Shown: one piece after another, positions 1 through 8,455 of the stretch
Layout: each line of letters starts with the position of its first letter
How positions within the stretch are numbered: the first letter of the stretch is position 1
Source of the DNA: Kaftiobacterium sp035693805
GTDB lineage: Bacteria > Sysuimicrobiota > Sysuimicrobiia > Sysuimicrobiales > Kaftiobacteriaceae
Assembly (NCBI GenBank): GCA_035693805.1
Contig: DASSGA010000045.1
Location: 1 to 29,985 of the forward strand
Reading direction: 5' to 3'
Length of the DNA: 29,985 bases
The notes under the pieces: generated by a model
What the model saw: only the letters and a program-made list of their open reading frames with translations
What the model was told of the DNA's origin: nothing
Database searches by the model: none
Position numbers and translations under genes: made by a program

Positions 1-1095
<1,095 letters not shown>

Positions 1096-1099
1096 TCCG

Positions 1100-1405
1100 A
1101 TGGCACAGAAGATCCGGATCAAGCTCAGGGCGTTCGACCACAAGGTGCTCGATCAGTCGGCGGAGCGGATCGTGGACACCGTCCGGCGGACGGGGGCGCG
1201 GGTAAGCGGGCCGGTGCCGCTGCCCACGGCGCGAAACCTGTTCTGCGTGATCCGCTCGCCGCACATCGACAAGGAGTCGATGGAGCACTTCGAGCTGCGC
1301 ACGCACAAGCGGCTGATCGACATCCTGGAGCCGACCCAGAAGACGGTGGACGCCCTCAGCCACCTCGACCTGCCGGCCGGCGTGGACATCGAGATCAAAC
1401 TGTAG
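1100..1405 (+). CDS. rpsJ: 30S ribosomal protein uS10
   Basis: The protein has 101 residues, the normal family length. It forms part of the 30S head and, as NusE, also takes part in transcription antitermination with NusB. Conserved segments seen are IRIKLRAFDH near the N-terminus, the GPVPLPT loop and the RSPHIDKES...EHFELRTHKR block typical of uS10. ATG 1100 follows the tuf stop by 4 nt. The next gene, rplC, starts 14 nt after its stop. It is the first gene of the S10-type ribosomal block here. Confidence 0.98.
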   Translation: MAQKIRIKLRAFDHKVLDQSAERIVDTVRRTGARVSGPVPLPTARNLFCVIRSPHIDKESMEHFELRTHKRLIDILEPTQKTVDALSHLDLPAGVDIEIKL

Positions 1406-1419
1406 CGCGGGAGCAGGCG

Positions 1420-2055
1420 ATGACGGTGATCGTGGGACGCAAAGTCGGGATGACCCAGATCTTCGATGACCAGGGGAACATCGTGCCCGTGACCGTCGTG
1501 GAAGCGGGGCCGTGCGTGGTGACGCAGGTGCGCACCCCCGCTACCGACGGCTACGCTGCGGTGCAGCTGGGTTTCGAGGCTGCGGTGGAGCGCAAGGTGA
1601 ACAAGCCGGCGAAGGGCCACTTCGCCCGGGCGAAAACGGCGCCCCGGCGGGTGCTGCGCGAGTTCCGCACCGCGGAGGCCGGGAGCTTCGCGGTCGGCCA
1701 GGAACTCACCGTGGAGGTCTTCGGCAGCGGGGACGTCGTGGACGTCGTCGGCACGACGAAGGGCCGCGGGTTCAGCGGCGCGATGAAGCGTCACAACTTC
1801 AGCGGGCAGCGCGACACGCACGGCGTCTCGCTGATGCACCGCGCGGTCGGGTCGCTGGGCATCTCCGACGTCGCGCGCGTGTGGCCCGGCAAGCGCATGC
1901 CCGGTCGCTATGGCGGAGAGCGCGTCAGCGTGCGCGGCCTGCGCGTGGTCAAGGTGGACGCCGGGAAGAACCTGCTGCTCCTCAAGGGTGCCGTCCCGGG
2001 GCCGCGGGGCAGTCTCGTCCTCGTCCGCAAGCGGGCCGCGAAGGCGAAGAGGTGA
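1420..2055 (+). CDS. rplC: 50S ribosomal protein uL3
   Basis: This 211-residue protein is of normal length. uL3 is an early assembly protein that contacts 23S rRNA near the peptidyl transferase centre. It opens with the typical IVGRKVGMTQIFDDQG and contains the KGRGFSGAMKRHNFSG loop that reaches toward the catalytic centre, followed by the MPGRYGGERV segment. ATG 1420 is preceded by GGGAGCAGGCG as a weak-to-moderate ribosome binding site. Its stop TGA (2053-2055) sits inside the purine-rich stretch that serves rplD. Confidence 0.98.
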   Translation: MTVIVGRKVGMTQIFDDQGNIVPVTVVEAGPCVVTQVRTPATDGYAAVQLGFEAAVERKVNKPAKGHFARAKTAPRRVLREFRTAEAGSFAVGQELTVEVFGSGDVVDVVGTTKGRGFSGAMKRHNFSGQRDTHGVSLMHRAVGSLGISDVARVWPGKRMPGRYGGERVSVRGLRVVKVDAGKNLLLLKGAVPGPRGSLVLVRKRAAKAKR

Positions 2056-2060
2056 GCGGG

Positions 2061-2687
2061 ATGGCCCGAGCTCAGGTGTTTGACGTCAAGGGCAAGGACG
2101 TGGGCACGGTGGATCTGCCGGAGGCCGTCTTCGGCATCACCCCCCACACCGCCGTGATGCACGAGGTGCTGGTCGCGCAGCTGGCCGGCCGGCGCACCGG
2201 CACGCACACCACGAAGACCCGCGGCGAGGTTGCCGGCAGTACGCGCAAGATCTACCGGCAGAAGGGCACGGGCCGCGCCCGCCACGGGAGCAAGAAGGCG
2301 CCGATCTTCAGGGGCGGCGGCATCACGTTTGGTCCCAGGCCGCGCGACTACGCGCAGGACACGCCCAAGAAAGTGCGGCGGCTGGCGGTCCGCTCGGTCC
2401 TGTCCATGAAGGCGGCGGACGGGAAGGTGATCATCGTCGAGTCCCTGCAACTCGAGGCCCCGAAGGCCAGCGCCGTCGCGGAACTGCTCGACCGGCTCCC
2501 GGTCGCGGGGAAGACCCTCATCGTCACCCCGGCGCCCGATGCGCTGCTGGTCCGCGCCGCGGCGAATCTGCGGCAGGTCGAGGTGATCGCGGCGGCGAGC
2601 CTCAATGTGCACGACGTGCTGACGGCCGACTACGTGGTGCTCACGAAGCCGGCGGTGGACGCCGTGGCGGAGGTGCTCGGGCGATGA
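2061..2687 (+). CDS. rplD: 50S ribosomal protein uL4
   Basis: The protein has 208 residues. uL4 lines the nascent peptide exit tunnel and in some bacteria autoregulates the S10 operon. Family marks are the VDLPEAVFGI start, HTTKTRGEVAGSTRKIYRQKGTGRARHGS-type tunnel loop (residues roughly 45-75), and the closing VHDVLTADYVVLTKPAVD segment. I chose ATG 2061, with GAGGTGAG 5 nt upstream; an in-frame GTG at 2052 overlapping the rplC stop is an alternative that would add three residues. The 3' end overlaps rplW by 4 nt (ATGA). Confidence 0.97.
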   Translation: MARAQVFDVKGKDVGTVDLPEAVFGITPHTAVMHEVLVAQLAGRRTGTHTTKTRGEVAGSTRKIYRQKGTGRARHGSKKAPIFRGGGITFGPRPRDYAQDTPKKVRRLAVRSVLSMKAADGKVIIVESLQLEAPKASAVAELLDRLPVAGKTLIVTPAPDALLVRAAANLRQVEVIAAASLNVHDVLTADYVVLTKPAVDAVAEVLGR

Positions 2688-2974
2688 CCGTGGATCTGCG
2701 GGCCGTGATCCGGCGGCCAATCCTGACAGAGAAGAGCATGCGTGGCTCCGAGGGCGGCAAGTATACCTTCGAGGTCGCCGAGGACGCCAACAAGATTTCC
2801 ATCAGGGACGCCGTGGAGCGGCTGTTCGACGTCACCGTGACCAAGGTGAACACGGTGCGGATCCCCGGCCGCCTGAAGCGGCGAGGCGCGCACCACTACC
2901 AGGCGCGAGGGTACAAGAAGGCGATCGTAACGCTCGCGCCCGGTCAGAAGATCGACCTGGAGACCCTGACCTAG
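2684..2974 (+). CDS. rplW: 50S ribosomal protein uL23
   Basis: The 96-residue protein is of normal length. uL23 sits at the tunnel exit and is the docking site for trigger factor and SRP. Family features are IRRPILTEKSM near the N-terminus, KYTFEVAEDANK, and the VTKVNTVRIPGR segment before the basic GRLKRRG loop. ATG 2684 overlaps the rplD stop (ATGA), which implies translational coupling. A 40-nt gap with a small hairpin follows before rplB. Confidence 0.97.
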   Translation: MTVDLRAVIRRPILTEKSMRGSEGGKYTFEVAEDANKISIRDAVERLFDVTVTKVNTVRIPGRLKRRGAHHYQARGYKKAIVTLAPGQKIDLETLT

Positions 2975-2977
2975 CTC

Positions 2978-2993
2978 GCCGGGCCAGCCCGGC
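2978..2993 (+). other. Short GC-rich hairpin between rplW and rplB
   Basis: GCCGGG (2978-2983), a CCAG loop and CCCGGC (2988-2993) form a perfect 6-bp stem in one of the few non-coding gaps of the ribosomal cluster. There is no T-run after it, so it is not an intrinsic terminator. It could be an RNA processing or protein-binding site, or chance in GC-rich DNA. Confidence 0.35.
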
Positions 2994-3014
2994 TGCATAG
3001 GGAGGCAGAGGATC

Positions 3015-3839
3015 GTGGGACTGAAAAAGTTCAAGCCTGTCACGCCCGGACGGCGGTTCATGACCGTCCAGACGTTCGAAGCGATCACCCGGCAGGAGCC
3101 CGAGGCGAAGCTCGTCGTCGCGCTGCGCAAGCGGGGGGGCCGGAACGCGCAGGGGAAAGTGACCGCGCATCACCGCGGCGGCGGGAGCAAGCGCCTGTAC
3201 CGAATGGTGGACTTCAAGCGCGACAAGGACGGCGTGGCGGCGAAGGTTGCGGCGATCGAGTACGACCCGAACCGTTCCGCCAACCTCGCCCTGCTGCACT
3301 ACCAGGACGGCGAGAAACGCTACATCCTGGCCCCGGTCGGCCTCGCCGTCGGCGACACGGTGCGGTCCGGGCCGGAGGCGGAGATTCGCCCCGGCAGCGC
3401 GATGTTGCTGCGGAGCATCCCGGTCGGCACGATGGTGCACAACGTCGAGCTCTTCCCCAAGCGGGGCGGCCAGATGGTGCGCGCGGCGGGCGCCGCGGCG
3501 CAGATCATGGCCAAGGAAGGCGAGCACGCTCACCTGCGCCTTCCCTCCGGCGAGGTGCGCCTGGTCTCGCTGGAGTGCCGGGCCACGATCGGCCAGGTGG
3601 CCAACCTGGACTGGGACTCGGTGACGGGCGGGAAGGCCGGCCGCAGCCGCTGGCGCGGCCGCAAGCCGACCGTGCGGGGCGTGGCGATGGACCCGAGCAG
3701 TCATCCGCACGGGGGCGGCGAGGGCCGCTCGCCGATCGGCATGCCCGGGCCGGTGAGCCCGTGGGGTAAGCCGACGCTGGGCTACAAGACGCGTAAGCCC
3801 AAGCGCAGCGACAAGTTCATCGTGAAGCGGAGGAAGTAG
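3015..3839 (+). CDS. rplB: 50S ribosomal protein uL2
   Basis: The protein has 274 residues, the usual length. uL2 is essential for subunit association, tRNA binding and peptidyl transfer. It starts with GTG 3015, with GGGAGGC about 9 nt upstream. Visible family features are the GRNAQGKVTAHHRGGG RNA-binding segment (residues about 42-57), and the C-terminal block SSHPHGGGEGRSPIG, where His230 corresponds to the functionally important His229 of E. coli. The basic end GYKTRKPKRSDKFIVKRRK is typical. rpsS follows after 5 nt. Confidence 0.98.
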   Translation: MGLKKFKPVTPGRRFMTVQTFEAITRQEPEAKLVVALRKRGGRNAQGKVTAHHRGGGSKRLYRMVDFKRDKDGVAAKVAAIEYDPNRSANLALLHYQDGEKRYILAPVGLAVGDTVRSGPEAEIRPGSAMLLRSIPVGTMVHNVELFPKRGGQMVRAAGAAAQIMAKEGEHAHLRLPSGEVRLVSLECRATIGQVANLDWDSVTGGKAGRSRWRGRKPTVRGVAMDPSSHPHGGGEGRSPIGMPGPVSPWGKPTLGYKTRKPKRSDKFIVKRRK

Positions 3840-3844
3840 CGCCG

Positions 3845-4198
3845 ATGGGTCGATCGACGAAGAAGGGGCCGTTCGTGGACGAGCACCTGCTCAAGAAGAT
3901 CCGGGAGCTGAACAAGACGCGCGAGCGCCGCGTGATCAAGACCTGGTCGCGCCGCAGCACGATCCTTCCGGAGATGGTCGGGCACACCATCGCGGTGTAC
4001 GACGGCCACAAGCACATCCCGGTGTACCTCACCGAGCAGATGGTCGGGCACAAGCTCGGCGAGTTCTCGCCGACCCGGTCGTTCAAGGGCCACGGTACCG
4101 GCGCGGCGGCGGAGCGCACGACGGGTGTGGCCGCAGCCCCCGCCGCGGGCGGGACGGCGACGGCCGCGACGCCGGCGGCACCGGCGACCCAGGGCTAG
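3845..4198 (+). CDS. rpsS: 30S ribosomal protein uS19 with Ala/Thr-rich C-terminal tail
   Basis: uS19 lies in the 30S head and pairs with uS13. The core (residues 1-86) is typical: MGRSTKKGPFVDEHLL, TWSRRSTILPEMVGHTIAVY, HIPVYLTEQMVGHKLGEF, PTRSFKGH. The family usually ends at about 92-95 residues; this one has 117. The last 30 residues (about 88-117) are low-complexity Ala, Thr, Gly and Pro. The frame stays open to TAG 4196-4198, and rplV starts 15 nt later, so the tail is part of the coding sequence unless a sequencing error moved the stop. The role of the tail is unknown. Confidence 0.96.
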   Translation: MGRSTKKGPFVDEHLLKKIRELNKTRERRVIKTWSRRSTILPEMVGHTIAVYDGHKHIPVYLTEQMVGHKLGEFSPTRSFKGHGTGAAAERTTGVAAAPAAGGTATAATPAAPATQG

Positions 4199-4213
4199 GA
4201 CGGAGCGGACACG

Positions 4214-4552
4214 ATGGAAGCCAAGGCGATTGCGAAGTACGTGCGGATCTCGCCGTTCAAGGTCCAGCGGATCGTGAGCATGATCCGGGGCCGCTCGGTG
4301 CGCGAGGCGCAGGCTATGCTGCGCTACATGCCCAGCCCCACGGCGCAGATGGTGGCCAAGGTCCTGAACTCCGCCGTGGCCAACGCGGAGAACAACCTCG
4401 AGCTCGACCGCGACGCCCTGGTCGTGTCGCGGGCGTTCGTCGACAAGGGACCGTCCACCAAGCGGGTGCAGGCCCGGGCGCGCGGGCGGGCCGATGTGAT
4501 CACGAAGCGCAGCAGCCACGTGACCGTCGTCGTGGCGGAGAGAGGACGATAG
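4214..4552 (+). CDS. rplV: 50S ribosomal protein uL22
   Basis: The protein has 112 residues, normal length. uL22 spans the exit tunnel and forms part of the constriction with uL4, and binds several 23S domains. Family marks are AIAKYVRISPFKVQRIVSMIRG at the N-terminus, LNSAVANAENN in the middle and the KRVQARARGRADVI tunnel hairpin followed by KRSSHVTVVV. The hairpin reads ARGRAD where many bacteria have AMGRAY. rpsC starts 2 nt after its stop. Confidence 0.97.
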   Translation: MEAKAIAKYVRISPFKVQRIVSMIRGRSVREAQAMLRYMPSPTAQMVAKVLNSAVANAENNLELDRDALVVSRAFVDKGPSTKRVQARARGRADVITKRSSHVTVVVAERGR

Positions 4553-4554
4553 CC

Positions 4555-5322
4555 GTGGGTCAGAAGATTCATCCAGTGGGTCTACGGGTCGGGATCATCC
4601 GGGACTGGGAGTCCCGGTGGTTCAGTAAGGACATGGCCCCGCTCATCCAGGAAGACCTGAAGATCCGCACCCACATCAAGAAGAAGCTGTACCGCGCCGG
4701 CATCTCCCGTGTCGAGATCGAGCGCGCCGCGAACCGGGTGCGTGTGGTCATCCACGCGGCGCGGCCGGGGATCATCATTGGCCGCGGCGGCACCGGGATC
4801 GACGCCCTGAAGAAAGAGCTGGACGAGATGACCGGCAAGCAAGTGCAGCTCAACGTCCAGGAAATCCGCCGGCCGGAGCTCGAGGCCGTGCTCGTGGCCG
4901 AGAACGTCGCCCAGCAGCTGGAGCGGCGCATCGCCTACCGGCGCGCCATGAAGCAGGCCGTGCAGCGCAGCCTGCGCTCCGGCGCGAAGGGGATCCGCAT
5001 CGCGGCGAAGGGGCGGCTCGGGGGCTCCGAGATCGCGCGCTACGAATGGTACCGCGAAGGGCGCGTGCCGCTGCACACCCTGCGCGCTGACATCGACTTC
5101 GGCATCGCCGAGGCGAAGACGACCTACGGCCGGATCGGCGTAAAGGTCTGGGTCTACCGCGGGGAGATCCTCCCGGAGCGGCGGGCCGAAGCCGAGGTAC
5201 GGCGCCCGCGGCCGATCGACCGCGGCCCGGAGGTGGCCGGGGCCTCGAACGGCCCCAGCGTCATCCCGAGCCGGGAGGTCCGCCCGTCGGTGAAGAGGAG
5301 AGACAGCGATGTTGATGCCTAA
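4555..5322 (+). CDS. rpsC: 30S ribosomal protein uS3
   Basis: uS3 is at the mRNA entry channel and contributes to helicase activity. It starts with GTG 4555. It begins MGQKIHPVGLRVG, carries a type II KH domain with the GRGG loop at residues 76-79, and the RLGGSEIARYEWYREGRVPLHTLRADIDFG block of the C-terminal domain. The length of 255 exceeds the usual 210-235: after about residue 207 there is a charged, probably disordered tail rich in Arg, Pro, Glu and Ser. The 3' end overlaps rplP by 14 nt. Confidence 0.97.
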   Translation: MGQKIHPVGLRVGIIRDWESRWFSKDMAPLIQEDLKIRTHIKKKLYRAGISRVEIERAANRVRVVIHAARPGIIIGRGGTGIDALKKELDEMTGKQVQLNVQEIRRPELEAVLVAENVAQQLERRIAYRRAMKQAVQRSLRSGAKGIRIAAKGRLGGSEIARYEWYREGRVPLHTLRADIDFGIAEAKTTYGRIGVKVWVYRGEILPERRAEAEVRRPRPIDRGPEVAGASNGPSVIPSREVRPSVKRRDSDVDA

Positions 5323-5728
5323 ACGCACCAAGTACCGCAAGGCCCACCGCGGACGGATGACCGGCCGGCGCGTCGCCGGGACCTCGATCGCGTTCGGCGA
5401 GTACGCCCTGCAGGCCCTCGAGCCGAAGTGGCTGACCAGCCAGCAGATCGAGGCCTCCCGCCGGGCGATCATGCACTTCATCAAGCGCGGCGGGAAGCTG
5501 TGGATCCGCATCTTCCCCGACAAGCCGGTGACGAAGAAGCCGGCCGAGACGCGCATGGGCAGCGGCAAGGGCAACCCTGAGCTGTGGGTGGCGGTCGTGC
5601 GGCCGGGGCGTATCCTGTTCGAACTGGGCGGGGTGCCTCCCGCCGCGGCGCGCGAGGCGTTCCAGCTCGCCGCGCACAAGCTGCCGATCAAGACGAAGTT
5701 CATCCAGCGCGAGGAGGCGGCGGTCTAG
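5309..5728 (+). CDS. rplP: 50S ribosomal protein uL16
   Basis: The protein has 139 residues, normal length. uL16 binds near the A-site and helps position aminoacyl-tRNA. Its start MLMPKRTKYRKAHRGRM matches the common Gram-positive start ML-PKR-KYR, which supports ATG 5309 inside the end of rpsC rather than ATG 5315. Other marks are RRAIMHFIKRGGKLWIRIFP, and KPAETRMGSGKGNPELWVAVV. GAAGAGGAGAG just upstream is a good ribosome binding site. rpmC starts 1 nt after its stop. Confidence 0.97.
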   Translation: MLMPKRTKYRKAHRGRMTGRRVAGTSIAFGEYALQALEPKWLTSQQIEASRRAIMHFIKRGGKLWIRIFPDKPVTKKPAETRMGSGKGNPELWVAVVRPGRILFELGGVPPAAAREAFQLAAHKLPIKTKFIQREEAAV

Positions 5729-5729
5729 C

Positions 5730-5921
5730 ATGGAGGCCTCCGACCTGCGCGAGATGGGCGCGGACGAGCTGGTGAAGAAGCTCGACGACGTGCGCAAGGA
5801 GCTCTTCAACCTCCGGATGCGCATCGCCGGGCAGCAGCCGAACACGACGAAGATCCGGGAGCTGCGGCGGGACGTGGCGCGCCTCCTGTCGATCCTGTCG
5901 GAGAAAGGCGTGAGGGTGTAG
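5730..5921 (+). CDS. rpmC: 50S ribosomal protein uL29
   Basis: This 63-residue protein forms two helices near the exit tunnel beside uL23. The family pattern is LREMGADELVKKLDDVRKELFNLRMR followed by Q(P)NTTKIRELRRDVAR. The ribosome binding site GCGAGGAGG lies inside the last codons of rplP. The stop is followed 2 nt later by rpsQ, in the standard rplP-rpmC-rpsQ order. Confidence 0.97.
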   Translation: MEASDLREMGADELVKKLDDVRKELFNLRMRIAGQQPNTTKIRELRRDVARLLSILSEKGVRV

Positions 5922-5923
5922 GG

Positions 5924-6184
5924 ATGGCGGACGAGCGGGCACAGCGCAAGACCCGGGTCGGGGTGGTCGTGAGCGACAAGATGGACAAGACGGTCGTCGT
6001 GCAGGTGGAGACCCTGCGCCGCCACCCGATGTACGGGAAGACGATGCGCCACCTGCGCAAGTTCAAGGCGCACAACGAGGGCAACGAGGCGCACGCGGGC
6101 GATCGGGTGCTGATCATGGAGACGCGGCCGCTCTCCAAGGACAAGCGGTGGCGCGTCGTCCAGGTCATGGAGAAGGCGAAATGA
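5924..6184 (+). CDS. rpsQ: 30S ribosomal protein uS17
   Basis: uS17 is an early-binding 30S protein with an OB fold. The 86-residue product shows KTRVGVVVSDKMDKTVVVQVE, RHPMYGKTMRHLRKFKAHNE and GDRVLIMETRPLSKDKRWRVV, all typical. ATG 5924 follows the rpmC stop by 2 nt. Its stop overlaps the rplN start (ATGA at 6181-6184). Confidence 0.97.
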   Translation: MADERAQRKTRVGVVVSDKMDKTVVVQVETLRRHPMYGKTMRHLRKFKAHNEGNEAHAGDRVLIMETRPLSKDKRWRVVQVMEKAK

Positions 6185-6549
6185 TCCAGAACTATACGCG
6201 GCTCAAGGTCGCGGACAACACGGGCGCCCGGCAGATCATGTGCATCCGCGTGATGGGCGGGAGCAACCGCCGCTACGCGGGCGTGGGCGACATCATCGTC
6301 GCCGCGGTGAAGCAGGCCACGCCGAACAGCCCGGTCAAGCAGGGCGAGGTCGTGCGCGCGGTGGTCGTGCGCCAGACCCAGCCGATGCGCCGGCCGGACG
6401 GCTCGTACATCCGCTTCGACGACAACGCGGCGGTGATCCTCACCGACGCACAGAACCCGCGCGGGACCCGTATCTTCGGCCCGGTCGCCCGCGAGCTGCG
6501 CGAGAAGCAGTTCATGAAGATCATCTCGCTCGCGCCGGAGGTTCTCTGA
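6181..6549 (+). CDS. rplN: 50S ribosomal protein uL14
   Basis: The 122-residue product is exactly the usual length. uL14 forms inter-subunit bridges and is the binding site of the silencing factor RsfS. It begins MIQNYTRLKVADNTGARQIMCIRV and includes GDIIVAAVKQATPN, VRAVVVRQTQP and FGPVARELREKQFMKIISLAPEVL. An upstream in-frame ATG at 6148 would add a run inside rpsQ with no family similarity, so ATG 6181, overlapping the rpsQ stop by 4 nt, is chosen. Confidence 0.98.
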   Translation: MIQNYTRLKVADNTGARQIMCIRVMGGSNRRYAGVGDIIVAAVKQATPNSPVKQGEVVRAVVVRQTQPMRRPDGSYIRFDDNAAVILTDAQNPRGTRIFGPVARELREKQFMKIISLAPEVL

Positions 6550-6552
6550 GCG

Positions 6553-6894
6553 ATGGCTGTGGCCGCAGGCAGGCAGCCGGTCCATGTGAAGAAAGGCGAC
6601 ACCGTCGAGGTGATCGCCGGCAAGCACCGCGGCAAGCGCGGCAAGGTGCTGAAGGTGCTGCTGAAGGACGCCAAGGTCATCATCGAGGGCGTGAACCTCG
6701 TCAAGCGGCACAGCAAGCCGACGCAGAAGCTGCCCCAGGGCGGCATCGTGGAGAAGGAAGCCTCCCTGTACAGCAGCCGCGTGATGCTGGTCTGTCCGAA
6801 GTGCGGCAAGGCCGCCCGCGTGGCGCACGGCTACCTGGCGGACGGCACGAAAGTGCGGATGTGCAAGAACTGCGGGGAGCAGATCGAGCGATGA
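6553..6894 (+). CDS. rplX: 50S ribosomal protein uL24, zinc-ribbon form
   Basis: uL24 starts 50S assembly and lies near the exit tunnel. The 113-residue protein has a KOW motif (HVKKGDTVEVIAGKHRGKRGKV, residues about 11-32), then KRHSKPTQKLPQGGIVEKEA. The C-terminal part carries Cys81-x2-Cys84 and Cys104-x2-Cys107, a probable zinc site of the C+ form known in many Gram-positive-like and thermophilic bacteria. ATG 6553 is 3 nt after the rplN stop. The stop overlaps the start of rplE (ATGA), an important point for the rplE start. Confidence 0.97.
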   Translation: MAVAAGRQPVHVKKGDTVEVIAGKHRGKRGKVLKVLLKDAKVIIEGVNLVKRHSKPTQKLPQGGIVEKEASLYSSRVMLVCPKCGKAARVAHGYLADGTKVRMCKNCGEQIER

Positions 6895-7805
6895 CGGACA
6901 ATCGGGAGCGCAACGACGAGCGCAAGGACCCCGGCAAGCCCGAGGCCGGCAAGCCGAAGGAGCCGCGGGAGCGCAGGGACGGGCCCAAGGCCGGCGCGCC
7001 CAAGGCGCCGAAGGGCGATGCCGCCCCGAAGGCTGAGGGCAAGACGCCGAAGGGTGAGCCCGGGCCGAAGCCGGCGCGAGATGCCCAGGTTCCTAAGAGT
7101 GAGGCCGGCGCGAAGGCGCCGAAGGAGGCCGCCCCGGCTCCGCGGGAGCGCAAGGAGGGGGCGAAGGATCGCAAGGAGGCCGGTAAGCGAGAGGGTGCGA
7201 CGGCCGACGCGGCGCCGATCGTGCGGACCGTGCCGGTTCGGCTGCGCGAGCGCTACCGCAACGAGGTCGTCCCCCGGCTGCGCGAGCGCTTCCGCTACCG
7301 CAACGTGATGGAGGTCCCGCGTCTGGAGAAGGTCGTCGTCAACGTGCGCGTCGGGGACGCCACCACGGACACGCGCTTCGTGGACAAGGCCGTGGAGGAG
7401 CTCACGCAGATCGCCGGGCAGCGGCCCGCGGTGGCCCGCGCCCGGGTCTCCATCGCCGCGTTCAAGCTGCGGCGCGGCATGCCGATCGCGACCCGCGTCA
7501 CCCTGCGCGGAGACCGGATGTACGAGTTCGTGGACAAGCTGTTCAGCGTGACCCTGCCCCGGATCAAGGACTTCAAGGGGATCGGCGAGCGGCAGTTCGA
7601 CGGCCGCGGCAACCTGAACATCGGCGTGCGCGAGCAGCTGATCTTCCCGGAGATCGACTACGACAAGGTGGAGAAGATTCGCGGCATGGACATCACGCTC
7701 GTCACGACGGCGAAGACGGATGAGGAAGCGCGTGCGCTGCTCAAGGCCCTGGGCCTGCCCCTGCGGGAAGCGGGAGCGCCCGGGGACGGCGCGGCGGCGC
7801 GCTAG
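6891..7805 (+). CDS. rplE: 50S ribosomal protein uL5 with a long Lys/Pro/Ala-rich N-terminal extension
   Basis: uL5 binds 5S rRNA in the central protuberance and touches P-site tRNA and uS13. The family core begins near residue 116 (VRLRERYRNEVVPRLRERF, then VMEVPRLEKVVVNVRVGDA) and runs through FKLRRGMPIATRVTLRGDRMYEF, FSVTLPRIKDFKG and NIGVREQLIFPEIDYDKV. The core matches the usual 180 residues, but the open frame gives 304. The first 115 residues are low complexity: about 18 Lys, many Pro, Ala, Gly, Glu and Arg, with repeated KAP/KGE-like units, and no hydrophobic core. ATG 6891 overlaps the rplX stop in an ATGA, as for coupled genes here. In-frame GTG 7221 or 7230 would give a normal-length protein, but no clear ribosome binding site precedes them. 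Confidence 0.95.
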   Translation: MTDNRERNDERKDPGKPEAGKPKEPRERRDGPKAGAPKAPKGDAAPKAEGKTPKGEPGPKPARDAQVPKSEAGAKAPKEAAPAPRERKEGAKDRKEAGKREGATADAAPIVRTVPVRLRERYRNEVVPRLRERFRYRNVMEVPRLEKVVVNVRVGDATTDTRFVDKAVEELTQIAGQRPAVARARVSIAAFKLRRGMPIATRVTLRGDRMYEFVDKLFSVTLPRIKDFKGIGERQFDGRGNLNIGVREQLIFPEIDYDKVEKIRGMDITLVTTAKTDEEARALLKALGLPLREAGAPGDGAAAR

Positions 7806-7824
7806 GCGGAGTCAGGAGGCGACG

Positions 7825-8010
7825 GTGGCCAAGAAAGCGTTGCTCATCAAGTGGAAGGCCAAGCCGAAGTTCGCAGTGCGGAAGTACACCCGCTGCCAGC
7901 GGTGCGGGCGCCCGCGCGCCGTGTTCCGCAGGTTCGGGCTGTGCCGTATCTGCCTGCGGCAGCTGGCCCACCGCGGCGAGATTCCCGGCGTGGTCAAGGC
8001 CAGCTGGTAA
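7825..8010 (+). CDS. rpsZ: 30S ribosomal protein uS14, type Z (zinc-binding)
   Basis: The 61-residue product is the short, zinc-binding type of uS14 located in the 30S head. It carries Cys24-x2-Cys27 and Cys40-x2-Cys43 and the family sequence YTRCQRCGRPRAVFRRFGLC. The end reads GEIPGVVKASW. It starts with GTG 7825, with CAGGAGGCGAC just upstream. No second uS14 gene is in the window. In other annotations it is named rpsN or rpsN1. Confidence 0.97.
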   Translation: MAKKALLIKWKAKPKFAVRKYTRCQRCGRPRAVFRRFGLCRICLRQLAHRGEIPGVVKASW

Positions 8011-8029
8011 CGGAGGAGGGACCTGAGTC

Positions 8030-8431
8030 GTGGGAGTGATCACTGATCCGATCGCGGACATGCTGACGCAGATCCGCAACGCCAACACGGCCCGGCACGA
8101 CCACGTGGACGTTCCGGCGAGCAAGATGAAGATGGAGATCGCCCGCATCCTGAAGGACGAGGGGTTCATCGCGGACTGGCGGTTCATCGAGCGGGGGCCG
8201 CAGGGGGTGCTACGCGTCACGCTCAAGTATGGGCCGCGCAAGGAGCCGATCCTCTCCGGGCTGCGCCGGGCGAGCCGCCCCGGGCTGCGCCTGTACACGA
8301 CGCGCACGGAGATTCCCCGGATCCGCGGCGGGATGGGCGTGGCGATCCTCACCACGTCGCGGGGCGTCATCACCGACCGGCAGGCACGGCGGATGGGCGT
8401 CGGCGGTGAAGTCCTGTGCTATGTCTGGTAG
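8030..8431 (+). CDS. rpsH: 30S ribosomal protein uS8
   Basis: uS8 binds the central domain of 16S rRNA and in E. coli represses the spc operon. The 133-residue product starts with GTG 8030 and shows TDPIADMLTQIRNANTARHDHVDVPASKMK, the RIRGGMGVAILTTSRGVITDRQAR block and ends GGEVLCYVW, as is standard. GGAGGGAC about 10 nt upstream is the ribosome binding site. Length and ends match the family. Confidence 0.97.
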   Translation: MGVITDPIADMLTQIRNANTARHDHVDVPASKMKMEIARILKDEGFIADWRFIERGPQGVLRVTLKYGPRKEPILSGLRRASRPGLRLYTTRTEIPRIRGGMGVAILTTSRGVITDRQARRMGVGGEVLCYVW

Positions 8432-8455
8432 GCGGGTGACGACGGAGGGCCAGCG

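Noticed and set aside
6240..6890. Upstream extension of the rplE frame through rplN and rplX
   Set aside because: Open only because of GC-rich out-of-frame reading; the ATGA overlap at 6891 is the proper start.
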